Counted from the first letter of the stretch, positions 45,611 to 57,347 are shown. The stretch: DNA of 64,000 nucleotides from Roseateles sp. (GCF_019237615.1 NZ_JAFAGT010000048.1:62001-126000); one strand, 5' to 3'. Numbers and translations are program-made. The notes: a model not told the origin generated them from the sequence alone.

Positions 45611-46960
45611 ATGACGGCCCGGTTGGCTCGCCCGCGCCTCTTTCCGCTGACCTGGCCGCTGCTGCTCGAGCTGCTGCTGGGCATAGGCATAGGCGTCATC
45701 GGCACCGCCCTGGCAGCGCGGCTGTCGGACAACAGCGGCGCGGCCTTCGGCATCGCCAACCAGGTCTTCGCGGCCCTGTTCGTGCTGTTCCGTGTCATCG
45801 GCGCGGGCGTCAGCGTGGCCGTGACTCAGGCTCTCGGCGCAGGCCGGCGCGAACAGGCGGACGCGGTGGCCCGGGCCGTCGTCGGCGCCAGCACCTGGCT
45901 GGGGCTGGCCGGCGCCGGCGTGGCGCTGGCGGCGGCCGGGCCGCTGCTGAGCCTGGTCAACACGCCGGCCGAGGTGGCGCCGCTGGCCCGCACGCTGCTG
46001 CAGGCGCTGGCCCCGGCCCTGCTGCTGGATGCCTTGAATGCCAACATGTCCAGCGTCATGCGCGCCCATCTGCGCAGCCGTGAGGCGCTGCTCGTCGTCG
46101 TCGTCATCCAGGTGGTGACGCTGGCGCTGGCCTTGCTGGTCATGCCCCACCTGGGCCTGGTCGGTTATGCGCTGGCCTGCGTCGTCGGGCGCGGCATGGG
46201 CCTGGGTCTGCACATCACGCTGTGGCGCGCGCGGCTGGGCCTGCGCCTGCGCGCGCCGGACTGGTGGCGCCTGGTGCGCGCGCCCCTGGCCACGGTGTTG
46301 CACATCGGCATCCCCGGTGCGGCCGAGAACATCGCCTGGCGGGCCGCCTTCATGATGAGTCTGGCGGCCGTGGCCCAGCTGGGCGCCAACGCGCTGGCTA
46401 CCCATGCCTACACGATGCAGCTGCTGCACGTGATCCTGATGTTCAGCCTGGCCACGGGTTTCGCCGTCGAGATCCTGGTGGGCCACATGATTGGCGCGGG
46501 GGAGTTGCACGCAGCCCACAGGCTGGTGCGCAAGTCGCTGGCCCTGGGCTTCGCCGTCGCCCTCGTCGTGGCCGGCGGCTTCGCGCTGGCCGGACCCTGG
46601 CTGCTGAGCCGCTTCACGTCCGACCCCGAAATCATCGCGCTGGGCTGCACGCTGCTGTGGTGGACGGTGTTGCTGGAGCCCGGCCGCACCTTCAACCTCG
46701 TCGTCATCAACGCGCTGCGCGCCGCCGGCGACGCGCGCTACCCCGTAGCGGCCGGCGCCGCCTCCATGGCCCTGGTGCTGGCGGGCGGCAGCTGGTTCCT
46801 GGGCCTGCACCTGGGCTGGGGGCTGGTGGGCGTCTGGATTGCCTACGCGGCGGATGAGTGGATTCGAGGCCTGCTGATGTGGCGGCGTTGGGCGACACTG
46901 GGGTGGTTGCCCCATGCCCGCGCCGCACACCGCAAGTTGCGCCAAGCCGGGGTCGGGTGA
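45611..46960 (+). CDS. MATE-family multidrug/Na+ antiporter
   Basis: 449 aa from ATG 45611 (ATG 45581 would add ten residues), with 12 predicted membrane helices in two halves. Family-type segments are [46 protein letters not shown] and, in the second half, [16 protein letters not shown] and [15 protein letters not shown]. Members export cationic compounds or metabolites using Na+ or H+ gradients. The substrate is unknown. It stands alone between acnA and the nucleoside operon. Confidence 0.9.
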   Translation: MTARLARPRLFPLTWPLLLELLLGIGIGVIGTALAARLSDNSGAAFGIANQVFAALFVLFRVIGAGVSVAVTQALGAGRREQADAVARAVVGASTWLGLAGAGVALAAAGPLLSLVNTPAEVAPLARTLLQALAPALLLDALNANMSSVMRAHLRSREALLVVVVIQVVTLALALLVMPHLGLVGYALACVVGRGMGLGLHITLWRARLGLRLRAPDWWRLVRAPLATVLHIGIPGAAENIAWRAAFMMSLAAVAQLGANALATHAYTMQLLHVILMFSLATGFAVEILVGHMIGAGELHAAHRLVRKSLALGFAVALVVAGGFALAGPWLLSRFTSDPEIIALGCTLLWWTVLLEPGRTFNLVVINALRAAGDARYPVAAGAASMALVLAGGSWFLGLHLGWGLVGVWIAYAADEWIRGLLMWRRWATLGWLPHARAAHRKLRQAGVG

Positions 46961-47038
46961 ATCGGTATTTTCCTAGCCAGTAAAACTTGAGGGATGTTTT
47001 CTACAATGCGCCCCTTTCGCCTTGCCCAACGCCACTCC

Positions 47039-48016
47039 ATGAAGTTTGCTCTGCACAGCCTCTCCCTGGCCCTGTTGCTCGCCTGCGGCGCCGCCCAGGC
47101 GGCCCAGCAGCCCGCGGTGATCTTCGACATGGGCGGCAAGTTCGACAAATCGTTCAACCAGGCCGGCTACCAGGGCGCCGAGCGCTGGAAGAAGGAGTCG
47201 GGCAAGGCCTATCTCGAGTTCGAGATCAGCAACGACACCCAGCGCGTGCAGGCCATCCGCCGCATGGCTGAGCGTGGCGCCAGCCCCATCATCAGCATCG
47301 GTTTTGCCCAGGCCTCTGCGCTGCAGCAGGTGGCCAAGGACTTTCCCAAGACCCAGTTCGCCATCATCGACGCCAAGGTCGACATGCCCAATGTGCAGTC
47401 GGTGCTGTTCAAGGAGCAGGAGGGCAGCTACCTCGTCGGCGCGATGGCGGCCCTGACCAGCAAGACCGGCAAGGTGGGCTTCGTGGGCGGCATGGACATC
47501 CCGCTGATCCGCAAGTTCCAGTGCGGCTACGAGCAGGGCGCCAAGGCGACCCTGCCCAAGATCGAGGTGTTCTCGAACATGACGGGCACCACGTCGTCCG
47601 CCTGGAACGACCCGACCCGCGGCGGTGAGCTGGCCAAGGCCCAGTTTGCCAAGGGCTCGGATGTGGTCTTCGCCGCCGCCGGCGGCACCGGCGTAGGCGT
47701 CTACCAGGCCGCCAAGGACGCCGGCAAGCTCGCCATCGGTGTGGACAGCAACCAGAACCACCTGCAGCCCGGCACCATGCTGACCTCCATGGTCAAGCGC
47801 GTGGACGTGGCCGTCTACAACGTGTTGAAGGAATGGAAGCCGGGCGTGCAGGTGCTGGGTCTGAAGGAGGCCGGCGTGGACTACGCGGCCGACGAGAACA
47901 ACGCCAAGCTGCTGACCCCGGCGCTGAAGGCCAAGGTCGACGCCGTGAAGGCCGACATCATCGCCGGCAAGGTGAAGGTGTCGGACTACATGGCCGGCGA
48001 CGCCTGCAAGTTCTGA
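47039..48016 (+). CDS. BMP/PnrA-family nucleoside-binding protein of an ABC transporter
   Basis: 325 aa. The leader MKFALHSLSLALLLAC has a lipobox-like LLAC at C16, so it may be a membrane-anchored lipoprotein, as PnrA and BmpA are. Family motifs: PAVIFDMGGKFDKSFNQAGYQGAERW, GFAQASALQQVAKDFP, GSYLVGAMAAL, GKVGFVGGMDIPLIRKFQCGYEQGA and IGVDSNQNHLQPGTMLTSMVK. It delivers (deoxy)nucleosides to the ABC genes that follow. TACAAT at 47002-47007 is a possible -10 box. Downstream come an ATPase, two permeases and nucleoside-catabolic genes in one run. Confidence 0.93.
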   Translation: MKFALHSLSLALLLACGAAQAAQQPAVIFDMGGKFDKSFNQAGYQGAERWKKESGKAYLEFEISNDTQRVQAIRRMAERGASPIISIGFAQASALQQVAKDFPKTQFAIIDAKVDMPNVQSVLFKEQEGSYLVGAMAALTSKTGKVGFVGGMDIPLIRKFQCGYEQGAKATLPKIEVFSNMTGTTSSAWNDPTRGGELAKAQFAKGSDVVFAAAGGTGVGVYQAAKDAGKLAIGVDSNQNHLQPGTMLTSMVKRVDVAVYNVLKEWKPGVQVLGLKEAGVDYAADENNAKLLTPALKAKVDAVKADIIAGKVKVSDYMAGDACKF

Positions 48017-48024
48017 GCGGCAGC

Positions 48025-49560
48025 GTGAGCACGCCCGCCGTCCGCCTGCAGGCGATTTCCAAGCGTTTCGGCGCCGTGCAAGCCAACCGCGAGGTGTCGT
48101 TCGACATCGCCGCGGGCAGCGTGCATGGCCTGGTCGGCGAGAACGGCGCCGGCAAGAGCACGCTGATGGCCATCCTGTATGGCTACTACCACGCCGACTC
48201 GGGCTCCATCGAGGTCAACGGCCAGCCCGTCCACATCGCCAACTCGCAGCAGGCCATACAGCTGGGCATAGGCATGGTCCACCAGCACTTCATGCTGGTC
48301 GACACGCTGAGCTGCCTGGAAAACATCATGCTTGGCGCCGAAGGCGGCTTCTTCCTGACGCCGTCCAAGGCCAAGGTGCGCGCCAAGCTGGAAGCGCTGA
48401 TGGCCGAGACCGGCCTGCAGGTGCACCTGGACGCGCTGGTCAGCGACCTGCCGGTGGGCGAGCTGCAGCGGCTGGAGATCCTGAAGGCGCTGTACCGCGG
48501 CGCCAGGATCCTGATCCTGGACGAGCCCACCGCGGTGTTGACGCCGCAGGAAACCGACCAGCTCTTCGTCACGCTGCGCAAGCTGCAGCAACTGGGCACC
48601 ACGCTCATCCTCATCACTCACAAGCTCAGGGAAGTCATGAGCCTGTGCGGTGCCGTCACGGTGATGCGCCAGGGGCAGGTCGTCGAGACGCGGCCCATTG
48701 CGCAATGGAGCGAGGAGGCGCTGGCCGAGTCCATGGTTGGCCGCAAGGTCACGCTGGGCCGGCCCGAGGGCATGGAGGTGCAAGCCGGCGAGGTCCGGCT
48801 GCAGGCCAACGGACTCAACCTCAAGCATGCCAACGGCGTGGCGGCCTTGAAGGATGTCAGCCTGACGCTGAAGGCCGGCGAGATCGTCGGCGTGGCCGGC
48901 GTGTCGGGCAACGGCCAGAGCGAGCTGCTGGAGGTGTTGTCGGGCCTGCGCGCGCCAGAGGGCGGGCAGATGTCGCTGGGCGGCAAGAGCTTCACGCCCG
49001 AGGCCTGGCTGGACACGGTCCAGGCCCGCCCGCTGCGCCTGGCCCATGTGCCCGAGGACCGGCATGCCGTCGGTCTGGTCATGAACTTCCCTGCCTGGGA
49101 GTCCGCCGTGCTGGGCTACCAGGGCCTGCCCAAGTACCGCAAGGGCGCATCCATGAACCACGCCGCAATGCGTGAGGCCACGCGGCAGATGCAGGAGCGT
49201 TTCGACGTGCGCCCGCGCGACGAGAATCTGGGCTCCAGCAAGTTCTCCGGCGGCAACCAGCAGAAGCTCATCCTGGCCCGCGAGATCGGCGAGCAGCCCA
49301 CCGTGCTGCTGGTGGGCCAGCCCACGCGCGGCGTTGACATCGGCGCCATCGAATTCATCCACCACCAGTTGCGCGCGCTGCGCGACGCCGGCTGCGCGGT
49401 GCTGTTGGTCAGCAGCGAACTGGACGAGATCCTGGCGCTGGCGGACCGTGTCGTCGTCATGAACTGCGGCCGCATCACCGGTGAACTCGCCATTGAAGAC
49501 TGCGACGAACGTCGCCTCGGCCTGCTGATGGCCGCGCAAGAAGAACGGGCCGCTGCATGA
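48025..49560 (+). CDS. double-cassette ABC ATPase, nucleoside importer
   Basis: 511 aa, GTG start 8 bp after the binding-protein gene. The first cassette has Walker A GENGAGKST, LPVGELQRLEILKAL as signature region and ILILDEPTAVLTPQE. The second has a degenerate Walker A (GVSGNGQSELLE) and a signature FSGGNQQKLILARE. Two fused cassettes of this kind are typical of ribose/nucleoside importers (RbsA, YufO, NupA). It energises the two permeases encoded next, with the first overlapping its stop by 4 bp. Confidence 0.95.
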   Translation: MSTPAVRLQAISKRFGAVQANREVSFDIAAGSVHGLVGENGAGKSTLMAILYGYYHADSGSIEVNGQPVHIANSQQAIQLGIGMVHQHFMLVDTLSCLENIMLGAEGGFFLTPSKAKVRAKLEALMAETGLQVHLDALVSDLPVGELQRLEILKALYRGARILILDEPTAVLTPQETDQLFVTLRKLQQLGTTLILITHKLREVMSLCGAVTVMRQGQVVETRPIAQWSEEALAESMVGRKVTLGRPEGMEVQAGEVRLQANGLNLKHANGVAALKDVSLTLKAGEIVGVAGVSGNGQSELLEVLSGLRAPEGGQMSLGGKSFTPEAWLDTVQARPLRLAHVPEDRHAVGLVMNFPAWESAVLGYQGLPKYRKGASMNHAAMREATRQMQERFDVRPRDENLGSSKFSGGNQQKLILAREIGEQPTVLLVGQPTRGVDIGAIEFIHHQLRALRDAGCAVLLVSSELDEILALADRVVVMNCGRITGELAIEDCDERRLGLLMAAQEERAAA

Positions 49561-50660
49561 GCCAGCCTTTGCAACTCCCCCGCTGGATCGACATCGGCCT
49601 GCTGCCGCTGTGGAATCTCGCCATCGCGCTGGTCGTGGCCGGCCTCGTCGTCATGGTCATTGGCCACAGCCCCTGGCAGGCACTGACCGTGCTGCTGGAT
49701 GGGGCGCTGGGCAGCGTGCGCGGCCTGGGCTACTCGCTGTACTACGCGACGACCTTCATCTTCACGGGCCTGGCCGTCGCCGTGGCCATCCACGCGGGCC
49801 TGTTCAACATCGGTGGCGAAGGCCAGGCGACGCTGGGCGGCGTGGGCGTGGCGCTGGTCGCGCTGTGGCTGGGTGCCAAGTTGCCGGCCATCATCATGCT
49901 GCCGCTGCTGGTCGTCGCGGCCGCCGGCTTCGGCATGCTGTGGGCGGCGCTGCCGGCCTACCTGCAGGCCTGGCGCGGCAGCCACGTCGTCATCACGACC
50001 ATCATGTTCAACTTCCTCGCCGCCGGCCTGAACGGCTATCTGCTGGTGAACTGGCTGCGCCCGGCCGACAGCATGGCGGTGGAGTCGGCCGAGTTCGCCG
50101 ACAGCGCCCGCATGCCGGCGCTGCACCAGATCGCCGCCGCATTCGGCGTCGAGCTGCCGTCCTCTCCGCTCAACCTCAGCCTCGTCATCGCGCTGGTGGC
50201 CTGCGTCCTGGTCGGCTGGTTCCTGTGGAAGAGCGCCGCCGGCTATGCGGTGCGCGCCGTCGGCAGTGCGCCGCGTGCTGCCCACTACGCCGGCATCCGG
50301 CCGCGTGCCCAGATCATGCTGGCCATGGCCATCTCAGGCGCGCTGGCCGGCATGGTGGGCATCAACGAGATCTCCGGCGTGCAGGGCAAGCTGACGCTCG
50401 ACTTCGTCGCCGGTGCCGGCTTCACCGGCATCGCCGTGTCGCTGATGGGACGCAACCATCCCTTCGGCATCGTGCTGGCCTCACTGCTGTTCGGCGTGCT
50501 CTACCAGGGCGGCGTCGAGGTGTCGTTCGAGTTGCAGGGCTTCTCCCGCGAGATGGTCGTCACGGCGCAGGGCCTGATCGTGCTGTTTTCGGGCGCGATG
50601 GCCACCGTCAGCGCGCCGCTGTTTGCGCGCCTCTACGCTGCCGTGAAGGGAGGCCGCTGA
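49557..50660 (+). CDS. ABC nucleoside importer permease 1 (YufP/NupB-like)
   Basis: 367 aa, about nine to ten membrane helices. The BPD_transp_2 family region is clear: LFNIGGEGQATLGGVGVALVALWLG, GSHVVITTIMFNFLAAGLNGYLLVNWLRP, AVGSAPRAAHYAGIRP and GAGFTGIAVSLMGRNHPFGIVLASLLFG. It overlaps the ATPase gene by 4 bp, and its stop overlaps the start of permease 2 by one base (TGATG). Confidence 0.94.
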   Translation: MSQPLQLPRWIDIGLLPLWNLAIALVVAGLVVMVIGHSPWQALTVLLDGALGSVRGLGYSLYYATTFIFTGLAVAVAIHAGLFNIGGEGQATLGGVGVALVALWLGAKLPAIIMLPLLVVAAAGFGMLWAALPAYLQAWRGSHVVITTIMFNFLAAGLNGYLLVNWLRPADSMAVESAEFADSARMPALHQIAAAFGVELPSSPLNLSLVIALVACVLVGWFLWKSAAGYAVRAVGSAPRAAHYAGIRPRAQIMLAMAISGALAGMVGINEISGVQGKLTLDFVAGAGFTGIAVSLMGRNHPFGIVLASLLFGVLYQGGVEVSFELQGFSREMVVTAQGLIVLFSGAMATVSAPLFARLYAAVKGGR

Positions 50661-51625
50661 TGGATGAGGTACTGATTGCCTCGGTGCTGGCGTCCACGCT
50701 GCGCGTCAGTGCGCCGCTGCTGCTGTGCGCAATGGCGGGTGTGCTGTCCGAGCGCGCCGGCGTCATCGACCTGGGCCTGGAAGGCAAGATGCTGCTGGCC
50801 GCCTTCGCCGCGGCGGCGGTGGCCTCAGTCACGCATTCAGCGGCCTGGGGCCTGCTGGCTGCCGTGGTCGTGGCCAGTTTCGCGTCCATGGTGCATGGCT
50901 TTGCCTGCGTGACGAACCGCGGCGACCAGGTCGTTTCCGGCGTCGCGCTGAACATGATCGCCGCCGGACTGACGGTCGTACTGGGCATCGCCTGGTTCCA
51001 GCAGGGCGGCCAGACGCCGCCCATCGAGCCCGACGTGCGCCTGACGGCCCTCGCCCCGGGCTTCGCGGAGCCGCAGCCGGGCCATTGGTTCTCATCCGTC
51101 TTCGGCCATGGCCTGCTGAGTCACAACGCGCTGGTCTACACGGCCTTCCTGATGGTCGCGGCGGTGTGGTTCTTCCTGGAGCGCACGCGCCCTGGCCTGC
51201 GCCTGCGGGCAGTCGGCGAGAACCCTGCCATGGTGGAGGCGGCCGGCATGTCCGTGCAAGGCCTGCGCTACCAGGCGCTGCTGATGAACGGCGCGCTGTG
51301 CGGCCTGGCCGGCGCCTACCTGACGCTGGCGCAGAACGCCTCTTTCTCGCCCAATATGACGGCCGGCCGCGGCTACATCGCGCTGGCCGCGATGATCTTC
51401 GGCAAGTGGAAGCCGCTGCCCACGCTGGGCGCCTGCCTGCTGTTCGGTTTCCTGGACGCGATGGCCATCCGGCTGCAGGGCGTGCAACTGCCGGGCATCG
51501 GCGAGGTGCCGGTGCAGCTGATCCAGGCGCTGCCCTATATCTTGACTGTGGTCCTCTTGGCTGGCTTCATCGGTTCTGCCATCGCGCCCAAGGCGCTGGG
51601 CCGACCCTACGTGAAGGAACGCTGA
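50660..51625 (+). CDS. ABC nucleoside importer permease 2 (YufQ/NupC-like)
   Basis: 321 aa integral membrane protein of the same family: LSERAGVIDLGLEGKMLLAAFAA at the N-terminus, FACVTNRGDQVVSGVALNMIAAGL, LRAVGENPAMVEAAGMSVQGLRYQ, and AGRGYIALAAMIFGKWKP. It forms the channel with permease 1. One-base stop/start overlaps (TGATG) on both sides mean coupled translation with permease 1 and cytidine deaminase. Confidence 0.94.
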   Translation: MDEVLIASVLASTLRVSAPLLLCAMAGVLSERAGVIDLGLEGKMLLAAFAAAAVASVTHSAAWGLLAAVVVASFASMVHGFACVTNRGDQVVSGVALNMIAAGLTVVLGIAWFQQGGQTPPIEPDVRLTALAPGFAEPQPGHWFSSVFGHGLLSHNALVYTAFLMVAAVWFFLERTRPGLRLRAVGENPAMVEAAGMSVQGLRYQALLMNGALCGLAGAYLTLAQNASFSPNMTAGRGYIALAAMIFGKWKPLPTLGACLLFGFLDAMAIRLQGVQLPGIGEVPVQLIQALPYILTVVLLAGFIGSAIAPKALGRPYVKER

Positions 51626-52041
51626 TGGACCTCTCCCAAGACCTGCTGGACCGCCTGCTGGCCGAGTCGCTGCGCGCCCGCGAGTTCTCGCATTCGCCGT
51701 ACTCAAGGTACAAGGTTGGCGCAGCCATCCTCGACGAGCAGGGGCGCATCCACATCGGCGCCAACATGGAGAACGCCTCCTACCCTCAGGGGTGGTGCGC
51801 CGAACCGTCCGCGCTGACGGCCATGATCATGGCCGGAGGCAAACAGGCCAAGGCGGTGCTGGTCACGGGCCCGGGGCCGGACATCATCACCCCCTGCGGC
51901 GGTTGCCGCCAGAAGCTCCGCGAGTTCGCCGTGCCCGAGGAGCTCATCGTCATCGCCGGCGACCCGGGCGGCATCCGCCAACGCTGGACCCTGGCCGAAC
52001 TGCTGCCCCACAGCTTTGGGCCCTCCCATCTGAATTTCTGA
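51625..52041 (+). CDS. cdd: cytidine deaminase
   Basis: 138 aa, homotetrameric type. Zinc site motifs CAEPSAL (Cys and catalytic Glu) and PCGGCRQKLREF are intact, and SPYSRYKVGAAIL is the usual N-terminal signature. It deaminates cytidine and deoxycytidine brought in by the transporter encoded just upstream, yielding uridine or deoxyuridine for the phosphorylase encoded downstream. Overlaps permease 2 by one base. Confidence 0.96.
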   Translation: MDLSQDLLDRLLAESLRAREFSHSPYSRYKVGAAILDEQGRIHIGANMENASYPQGWCAEPSALTAMIMAGGKQAKAVLVTGPGPDIITPCGGCRQKLREFAVPEELIVIAGDPGGIRQRWTLAELLPHSFGPSHLNF

Positions 52042-52049
52042 GGATTCCC

Positions 52050-52882
52050 ATGATCGACAACAACAAGCTCGACGTCGCGATCACCGCGAGCGTCGACAAG
52101 CTGCAATCCCTGTTCGGCAACGCACCCGAAGTCGCCGTCGTGCTCGGCTCCGGCTGGGCCGGCGCCGTCAGCCATGTGCAGGACGCGAAGAACCTGCCCT
52201 ACACCGAGCTGCCGGCCTTCCCGCAGCCCAAGGTCGAAGGCCATGTCAATGAGATCGTCGTCGGCCAGATCGGCGGCCAGCGCGTCATCTTCCTGCGCGG
52301 CCGCGCCCACACCTACGAGAGCGGCGACTGCACCGGCATGGCCGGCGCGCTGCGCACGCTCAAGCGCTGGGGTGTCAAGGTGGTGGTGCAGACGAATGCC
52401 TCGGGCTCCCTGCGCAGCCACATGCCGCCCGGCAGCCTGATGCTGATCGCCGACCACATCAACGCCCCGCAGCGCAGCCCGCTCGTCGGCGAGCAGGGCA
52501 GCCACCGCTTCGTCGACATGGTCAACGCCTATGACGCCGACCTGCGCAAGCACGCGCTGGCGCTGGCCAAGCGCGAGAACCTGATGCTGGGCGAGGGCAC
52601 CTATTGCTGGGCGTTGGGCCCGCAGTTCGAGACGGCTGCCGAGATCCGCATGTTCGCGGCCTGGGGCGCCGACGCCGTCGGCATGAGCACAGTGCCCGAG
52701 ACCATCCTGGCCCGCCACGCCGGCCTCAAGGTCATGGGCATCGCTTTGATGACCAACATGGCCGCCGGCCTGTCCGCCGAGGCGCTGACGCATGACCTGA
52801 CGCTGAAGCAGGCACAGATGTCCGGCGAGCGCGCCGCGGCTTTCCTGTCCGCGCTGGTGGCCAGCTTCAAGGACGTGCCGCT

Positions 52883-52886
<4 letters not shown>
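52050..52886 (+). CDS. purine nucleoside phosphorylase (trimeric type)
   Basis: 278 aa. VAVVLGSGWAGAV, LRGRAHTYESGDCTGMAGALRTLKRWGV, QTNASGSLRSHMPPGSLMLIADHIN, GTYCWALGPQFETAAEIRMFAAWGADAVGMSTVPE and LMTNMAAGLSAEALTH are the phosphate-, purine- and ribose-binding segments of the trimeric PunA/XapA class. It splits purine (deoxy)nucleosides into base and (deoxy)ribose-1-phosphate. The AGGA before ATG 52050 is a good ribosome site. deoC starts 4 bp before its end. Confidence 0.93.
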
Positions 52887-53647
<761 letters not shown>

Positions 53648-53650
53648 ACC

Positions 53651-54961
53651 ATGCTCGCTCAAGAAATCATCCGCGCCAAGCGCGACGGCCAGGCGCTCAA
53701 CGAAGCGCAGATCAGCCACTTCGTCCGCGGCCTCGTCGACAACTCCTGGAGCGAAGGCCAGGTGGCCGCGCTCGGCATGGCCGTGTTCCTGAAAGGCATG
53801 GGTCGCGATGAAGCCGTGCTGCTGACCCGCGCGATGATGAACTCCGGCCGCGTCATGCGCTGGCCCGACATGCCTGGCCCGGTGCTGGACAAGCACAGCA
53901 GCGGCGGCGTGGGCGACAAGGTCAGCCTGATGCTGGCGCCCATGGTGGCGGCCTGCGGCGGCTATGTGCCCATGATCGCCGGCCGCGGCCTGGGCCACAC
54001 GGGTGGCACGGTTGACAAGCTCGAAGCCATCCCGGGCTATACGACGACGCCCGAGCCGGCCAGGTTCGACCAGATCGTGCGCTCCCTGGGCTGCGCCATC
54101 ATCGGCCAGACCGCAGACCTCGCGCCCGCCGACAAGCGCTTCTACGCGACGCGCGACGTGACGGCCACCGTCGAGAGCGTGCCGCTGATCACGGCCAGCA
54201 TCCTCTCCAAGAAGTTGGCCGCAGGCCTCGAAGGCCTGGCGATGGACATCAAGTGCGGCAACGGCGCGTTCGCGTCCACGCCCGAGTTCGCGAAGGAACT
54301 GGCGGAGAGCATCGTCGCGGTCGCCGGCGGCGCGGGCCTGAGGACGCGTGCGCTGATCACCGACATGAACCAGATCCTGGGCACCGATGTCGGCAACTCG
54401 CTGGAAGTCATCGAGACCATCCGCTACCTGACCGGTGAACACCGCGAGCCGCGCCTGCACGAAGTCACGCTGGCCCTGTGCGCCGAAATGCTGGTGCTGG
54501 GCAACCTGGCTGCCGACACTGCCGCCGCGCGCTTGAAGCTGCAGGCCGCCCTGGACTCCGGCGCCGCCGCCGAGAAGTTCGCCAGGATGGTCGTCGCGCT
54601 GGGCGGCCCTGCCGACCTGATGGAGCGCCCGGGCGCCTACCTGACCGCCGCACCCGTTGTGAAGCCCGTGGCGGCACCGCGCGGCGGTGTCATCACGACC
54701 ATGTCGACCCGTGAGCTGGGCGTTGCCATCGTCGAGCTGGGTGGTGGCCGCCGCAAGGCGGGCGATGCCATCGACATGCGCGTGGGCTTCTCCGATGTGA
54801 AGCCGTTGGGCACGCGCGTCGCCGCCGGTGAGCCGTTGGCGCTGATCCACGCTGCCGACGACGCAGCAGCCGATCGCGCCATCGCGTCCTACCTGGCCGC
54901 CTGCACGCTGGGCGATGCCGATGTCGCAGCAACCCCCATGGTGATGGCAGAGGTGGGCTGA
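53651..54961 (+). CDS. deoA: thymidine phosphorylase
   Basis: 436 aa, three bases after deoC. Glycosyltransferase-4 type phosphorylase: [18 protein letters not shown] is the family signature, with [28 protein letters not shown] and [17 protein letters not shown]. It releases thymine or uracil and deoxyribose-1-phosphate. Its TGA shares one base with the ATG of trmB, so the catabolic operon is translationally coupled to three housekeeping genes. Confidence 0.96.
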   Translation: MLAQEIIRAKRDGQALNEAQISHFVRGLVDNSWSEGQVAALGMAVFLKGMGRDEAVLLTRAMMNSGRVMRWPDMPGPVLDKHSSGGVGDKVSLMLAPMVAACGGYVPMIAGRGLGHTGGTVDKLEAIPGYTTTPEPARFDQIVRSLGCAIIGQTADLAPADKRFYATRDVTATVESVPLITASILSKKLAAGLEGLAMDIKCGNGAFASTPEFAKELAESIVAVAGGAGLRTRALITDMNQILGTDVGNSLEVIETIRYLTGEHREPRLHEVTLALCAEMLVLGNLAADTAAARLKLQAALDSGAAAEKFARMVVALGGPADLMERPGAYLTAAPVVKPVAAPRGGVITTMSTRELGVAIVELGGGRRKAGDAIDMRVGFSDVKPLGTRVAAGEPLALIHAADDAAADRAIASYLAACTLGDADVAATPMVMAEVG

Positions 54962-55656
54962 TGTCCGAGGAAGACAACCAGCAACAGCCGCCGCGCCGCG
55001 CGATCAAGAGCTTTGTCACGCGCGCCGGCCGCATGGGCACGGGCCAGATCAAGGCCCTGGCCGAGCTGGGTCCGAAGTTCGTCCTGCCCTACAAGCCCGA
55101 ACGCATCGATCCGGAAGCAGTCTTCGGTCGCAAGGCCCCGCTGGTGCTGGAGATCGGCTTCGGCATGGGCGGCGCCACCGCCGAGATCGCGGCCACGCTG
55201 CCCGATCACGACTTCATCGGCTGCGAGGTGCACGAACCCGGCGTCGGCGCGCTGCTGAAACTCATCGACGAGAAGCAGCTCGCCAACATCCGTATCGTCC
55301 AGCACGATGCGGTCGAGGTGCTGCGCGACATGATCGGCCCCGATGCGCTGGCCGGCGTGCACATTTTCTTCCCCGACCCCTGGCACAAGAAGCGCCACAA
55401 CAAGCGCCGGCTGATCCAGCCCGAGTTCGTGGCGAAGCTCGTTCGGCACCTGGCGCCCGGCGGCTATCTGCACTGCGCGACCGACTGGCAGCCCTATGCC
55501 GAGCAGATGCTTGAAGTGCTGTCGGCCGAGCCCCATCTCCTGAACACCGCGGCCGGCTATGCTGACAAGCCCGCCTACCGTCCCCTGACCAAGTTCGAGA
55601 ACCGCGGCATCAAGCTCGGACATGGTGTGTGGGACCTGGTGTTCAGGAAGCGCTGA
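54961..55656 (+). CDS. trmB: tRNA (guanine-N7-)-methyltransferase
   Basis: 231 aa. S-adenosylmethionine site [17 protein letters not shown], then [22 protein letters not shown], the diagnostic TrmB catalytic motif, and a C-terminal [12 protein letters not shown]. It makes m7G46 in tRNA. One-base overlaps with deoA upstream and coaBC downstream (TGATG). Confidence 0.97.
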   Translation: MSEEDNQQQPPRRAIKSFVTRAGRMGTGQIKALAELGPKFVLPYKPERIDPEAVFGRKAPLVLEIGFGMGGATAEIAATLPDHDFIGCEVHEPGVGALLKLIDEKQLANIRIVQHDAVEVLRDMIGPDALAGVHIFFPDPWHKKRHNKRRLIQPEFVAKLVRHLAPGGYLHCATDWQPYAEQMLEVLSAEPHLLNTAAGYADKPAYRPLTKFENRGIKLGHGVWDLVFRKR

Positions 55657-56864
55657 TGACAACGAGCCCCCTCCACGGCAAACACATCCTCCTCGCGATG
55701 ACCGGCGGCATTGCCGGCTACAAGATCGCCGAGCTGACGCGGCTGTTCGTGAAGGGGGGGGCGACCGTACAGGTCATGATGACCGAGGCGGCCGAGCAGT
55801 TCATCACCGCGGTGACCATGCAGGCCCTGTCCGGCCGCCCCGTCTACACCAGCCAGTGGGACGCCAGGCCCGATAACAACATGGCCCACATCAACCTCAG
55901 CCGCGAGGCCGATGTGATGCTGATGGCGCCTGCCAGCGCCGATGCCATCGCGGCCCTGGCGCAAGGAAGGGCGGACGACCTCGTCAGCCTGACCGCACTG
56001 GCCCGCCGCATCCATGAATGCCCGCTGCTGGTCGTGCCGGCCATGAACCGCGAGATGTGGGCGCATCCGGCCACGCAGCGCAACGTCGCGCAGATCAGGG
56101 CCGACGGCGCCACCGTCATCGGCCCCGCCAACGGCGACCAGGCCTGCGGCGAGATCGGCGACGGCCGCATGCTGGAGGCGCAGGAGATCTTCGACGACGT
56201 CGAGGCCTTCCTCGCGCCGAAGCCGCTGCGCGGCAAGACGCTGCTGATCACAGCCGGACCCACCTTCGAACCCATAGACCCGGTGCGCGGCATCACCAAC
56301 CACAGCAGCGGCAAGATGGGCTTCGCCATCGCCCGCGCCGCGGCCGAGGCCGGCGCCGAGGTCACGTTGGTTGCCGGCCCGGTGCACCTGCCCACGCCAC
56401 GCGGCGTGCAGCGCATCGACGTGCAGTCTGCCCGGCAGATGTTCGATGCAGTGCTGCCACTGGCGGCCCATCAGCACGCCTTCATCGCCACGGCCGCCGT
56501 CGCCGACTGGCGCCCCGCGCAGACGCATGAGCACAAGCTGAAGAAGGCTGAAGGCGGCGCAACGGCGCCGATCCTCGCGATGGCGGAGAACCAGGACATC
56601 CTGGCCGCCGTGGCCAGGCTGCCCAAGCCGCCCTACTGCGTCGGTTTTGCCGCCGAGAGCGAGAAGCTCGCCGAGCATGCCGACGCCAAGCGCCGCCGCA
56701 AGGGCATCCCGCTCATCGTCGCCAACCTCGGCCCGGCCACATTCGGCCGCGACGACAACGCTCTGCTGCTCATCGACGAGCAGGGCCGGCGCGAATTGCC
56801 CCGCGCGGACAAGCTCAGCCTCGCGCGCGAGCTGATTGCCGAACTCTCCAAACGACTTTCCTGA
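55656..56864 (+). CDS. coaBC: bifunctional CoaBC (phosphopantothenoylcysteine decarboxylase/synthetase)
   Basis: 402 aa, the normal fused length. The N-terminal flavin CoaC domain has [42 protein letters not shown] and [18 protein letters not shown]; the CoaB domain begins near residue 190 with [20 protein letters not shown] and [15 protein letters not shown]. It makes 4'-phosphopantetheine for coenzyme A. Conserved pairing with dut downstream, one-base overlap. Confidence 0.96.
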   Translation: MTTSPLHGKHILLAMTGGIAGYKIAELTRLFVKGGATVQVMMTEAAEQFITAVTMQALSGRPVYTSQWDARPDNNMAHINLSREADVMLMAPASADAIAALAQGRADDLVSLTALARRIHECPLLVVPAMNREMWAHPATQRNVAQIRADGATVIGPANGDQACGEIGDGRMLEAQEIFDDVEAFLAPKPLRGKTLLITAGPTFEPIDPVRGITNHSSGKMGFAIARAAAEAGAEVTLVAGPVHLPTPRGVQRIDVQSARQMFDAVLPLAAHQHAFIATAAVADWRPAQTHEHKLKKAEGGATAPILAMAENQDILAAVARLPKPPYCVGFAAESEKLAEHADAKRRRKGIPLIVANLGPATFGRDDNALLLIDEQGRRELPRADKLSLARELIAELSKRLS

Positions 56865-57313
56865 TGCACCCGATTGACTTGCAAGTGCTCGACGCCCGCA
56901 TGGCCGAGCAGATCCCCGCCTATGCCACGCCCGGTAGCGCCGGCCTGGACCTGCGCGCCTGCCTCGACGAGGCGATCACGTTGGCCCCCGGCCAGACGAC
57001 GCTGATCCCGACGGGCCTGGCCATCCACATCGCCGACCCGGGCCTGGCGGCCATCATCCTGCCGCGCTCCGGCCTGGGCCACAAGCACGGCATCGTGCTG
57101 GGCAACCTCGTCGGGCTGATCGACAGCGACTACCAGGGCCAGCTGATGGTCAGCTGCTGGAACCGCGGCCAGTCGGAGTTCGTCATCCAGCCCTTCGAGC
57201 GCATCGCGCAACTGGTCGTCGTGCCGGTCGTGCAGGCGGCCTTCCGCCGCGTGGACAGCTTCGACGCATCCGCGCGTGGCGCCGGCGGTTTCGGCTCCAC
57301 CGGCAAGGGCTGA
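56864..57313 (+). CDS. dut: deoxyuridine 5'-triphosphate nucleotidohydrolase
   Basis: 149 aa trimeric dUTPase with its five motifs: [49 protein letters not shown] and the C-terminal [11 protein letters not shown] arm. It removes dUTP and supplies dUMP. Last gene of the long plus-strand run; a strong hairpin terminator follows. Confidence 0.97.
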   Translation: MHPIDLQVLDARMAEQIPAYATPGSAGLDLRACLDEAITLAPGQTTLIPTGLAIHIADPGLAAIILPRSGLGHKHGIVLGNLVGLIDSDYQGQLMVSCWNRGQSEFVIQPFERIAQLVVVPVVQAAFRRVDSFDASARGAGGFGSTGKG

Positions 57314-57319
57314 AACAGA

Positions 57320-57347
57320 AAGGGCGCCTCACCGGCGCCCTTGGTTT
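57320..57347. terminator. bidirectional terminator between dut and the FKBP gene
   Basis: AAGGGCGCC (57320-57328), loop TCACC, GGCGCCCTT (57334-57342), followed by GGTTTC. A-rich on one side and T-rich on the other, it fits the convergent genes dut (plus) and FKBP isomerase (minus, stop at 57347). Confidence 0.8.
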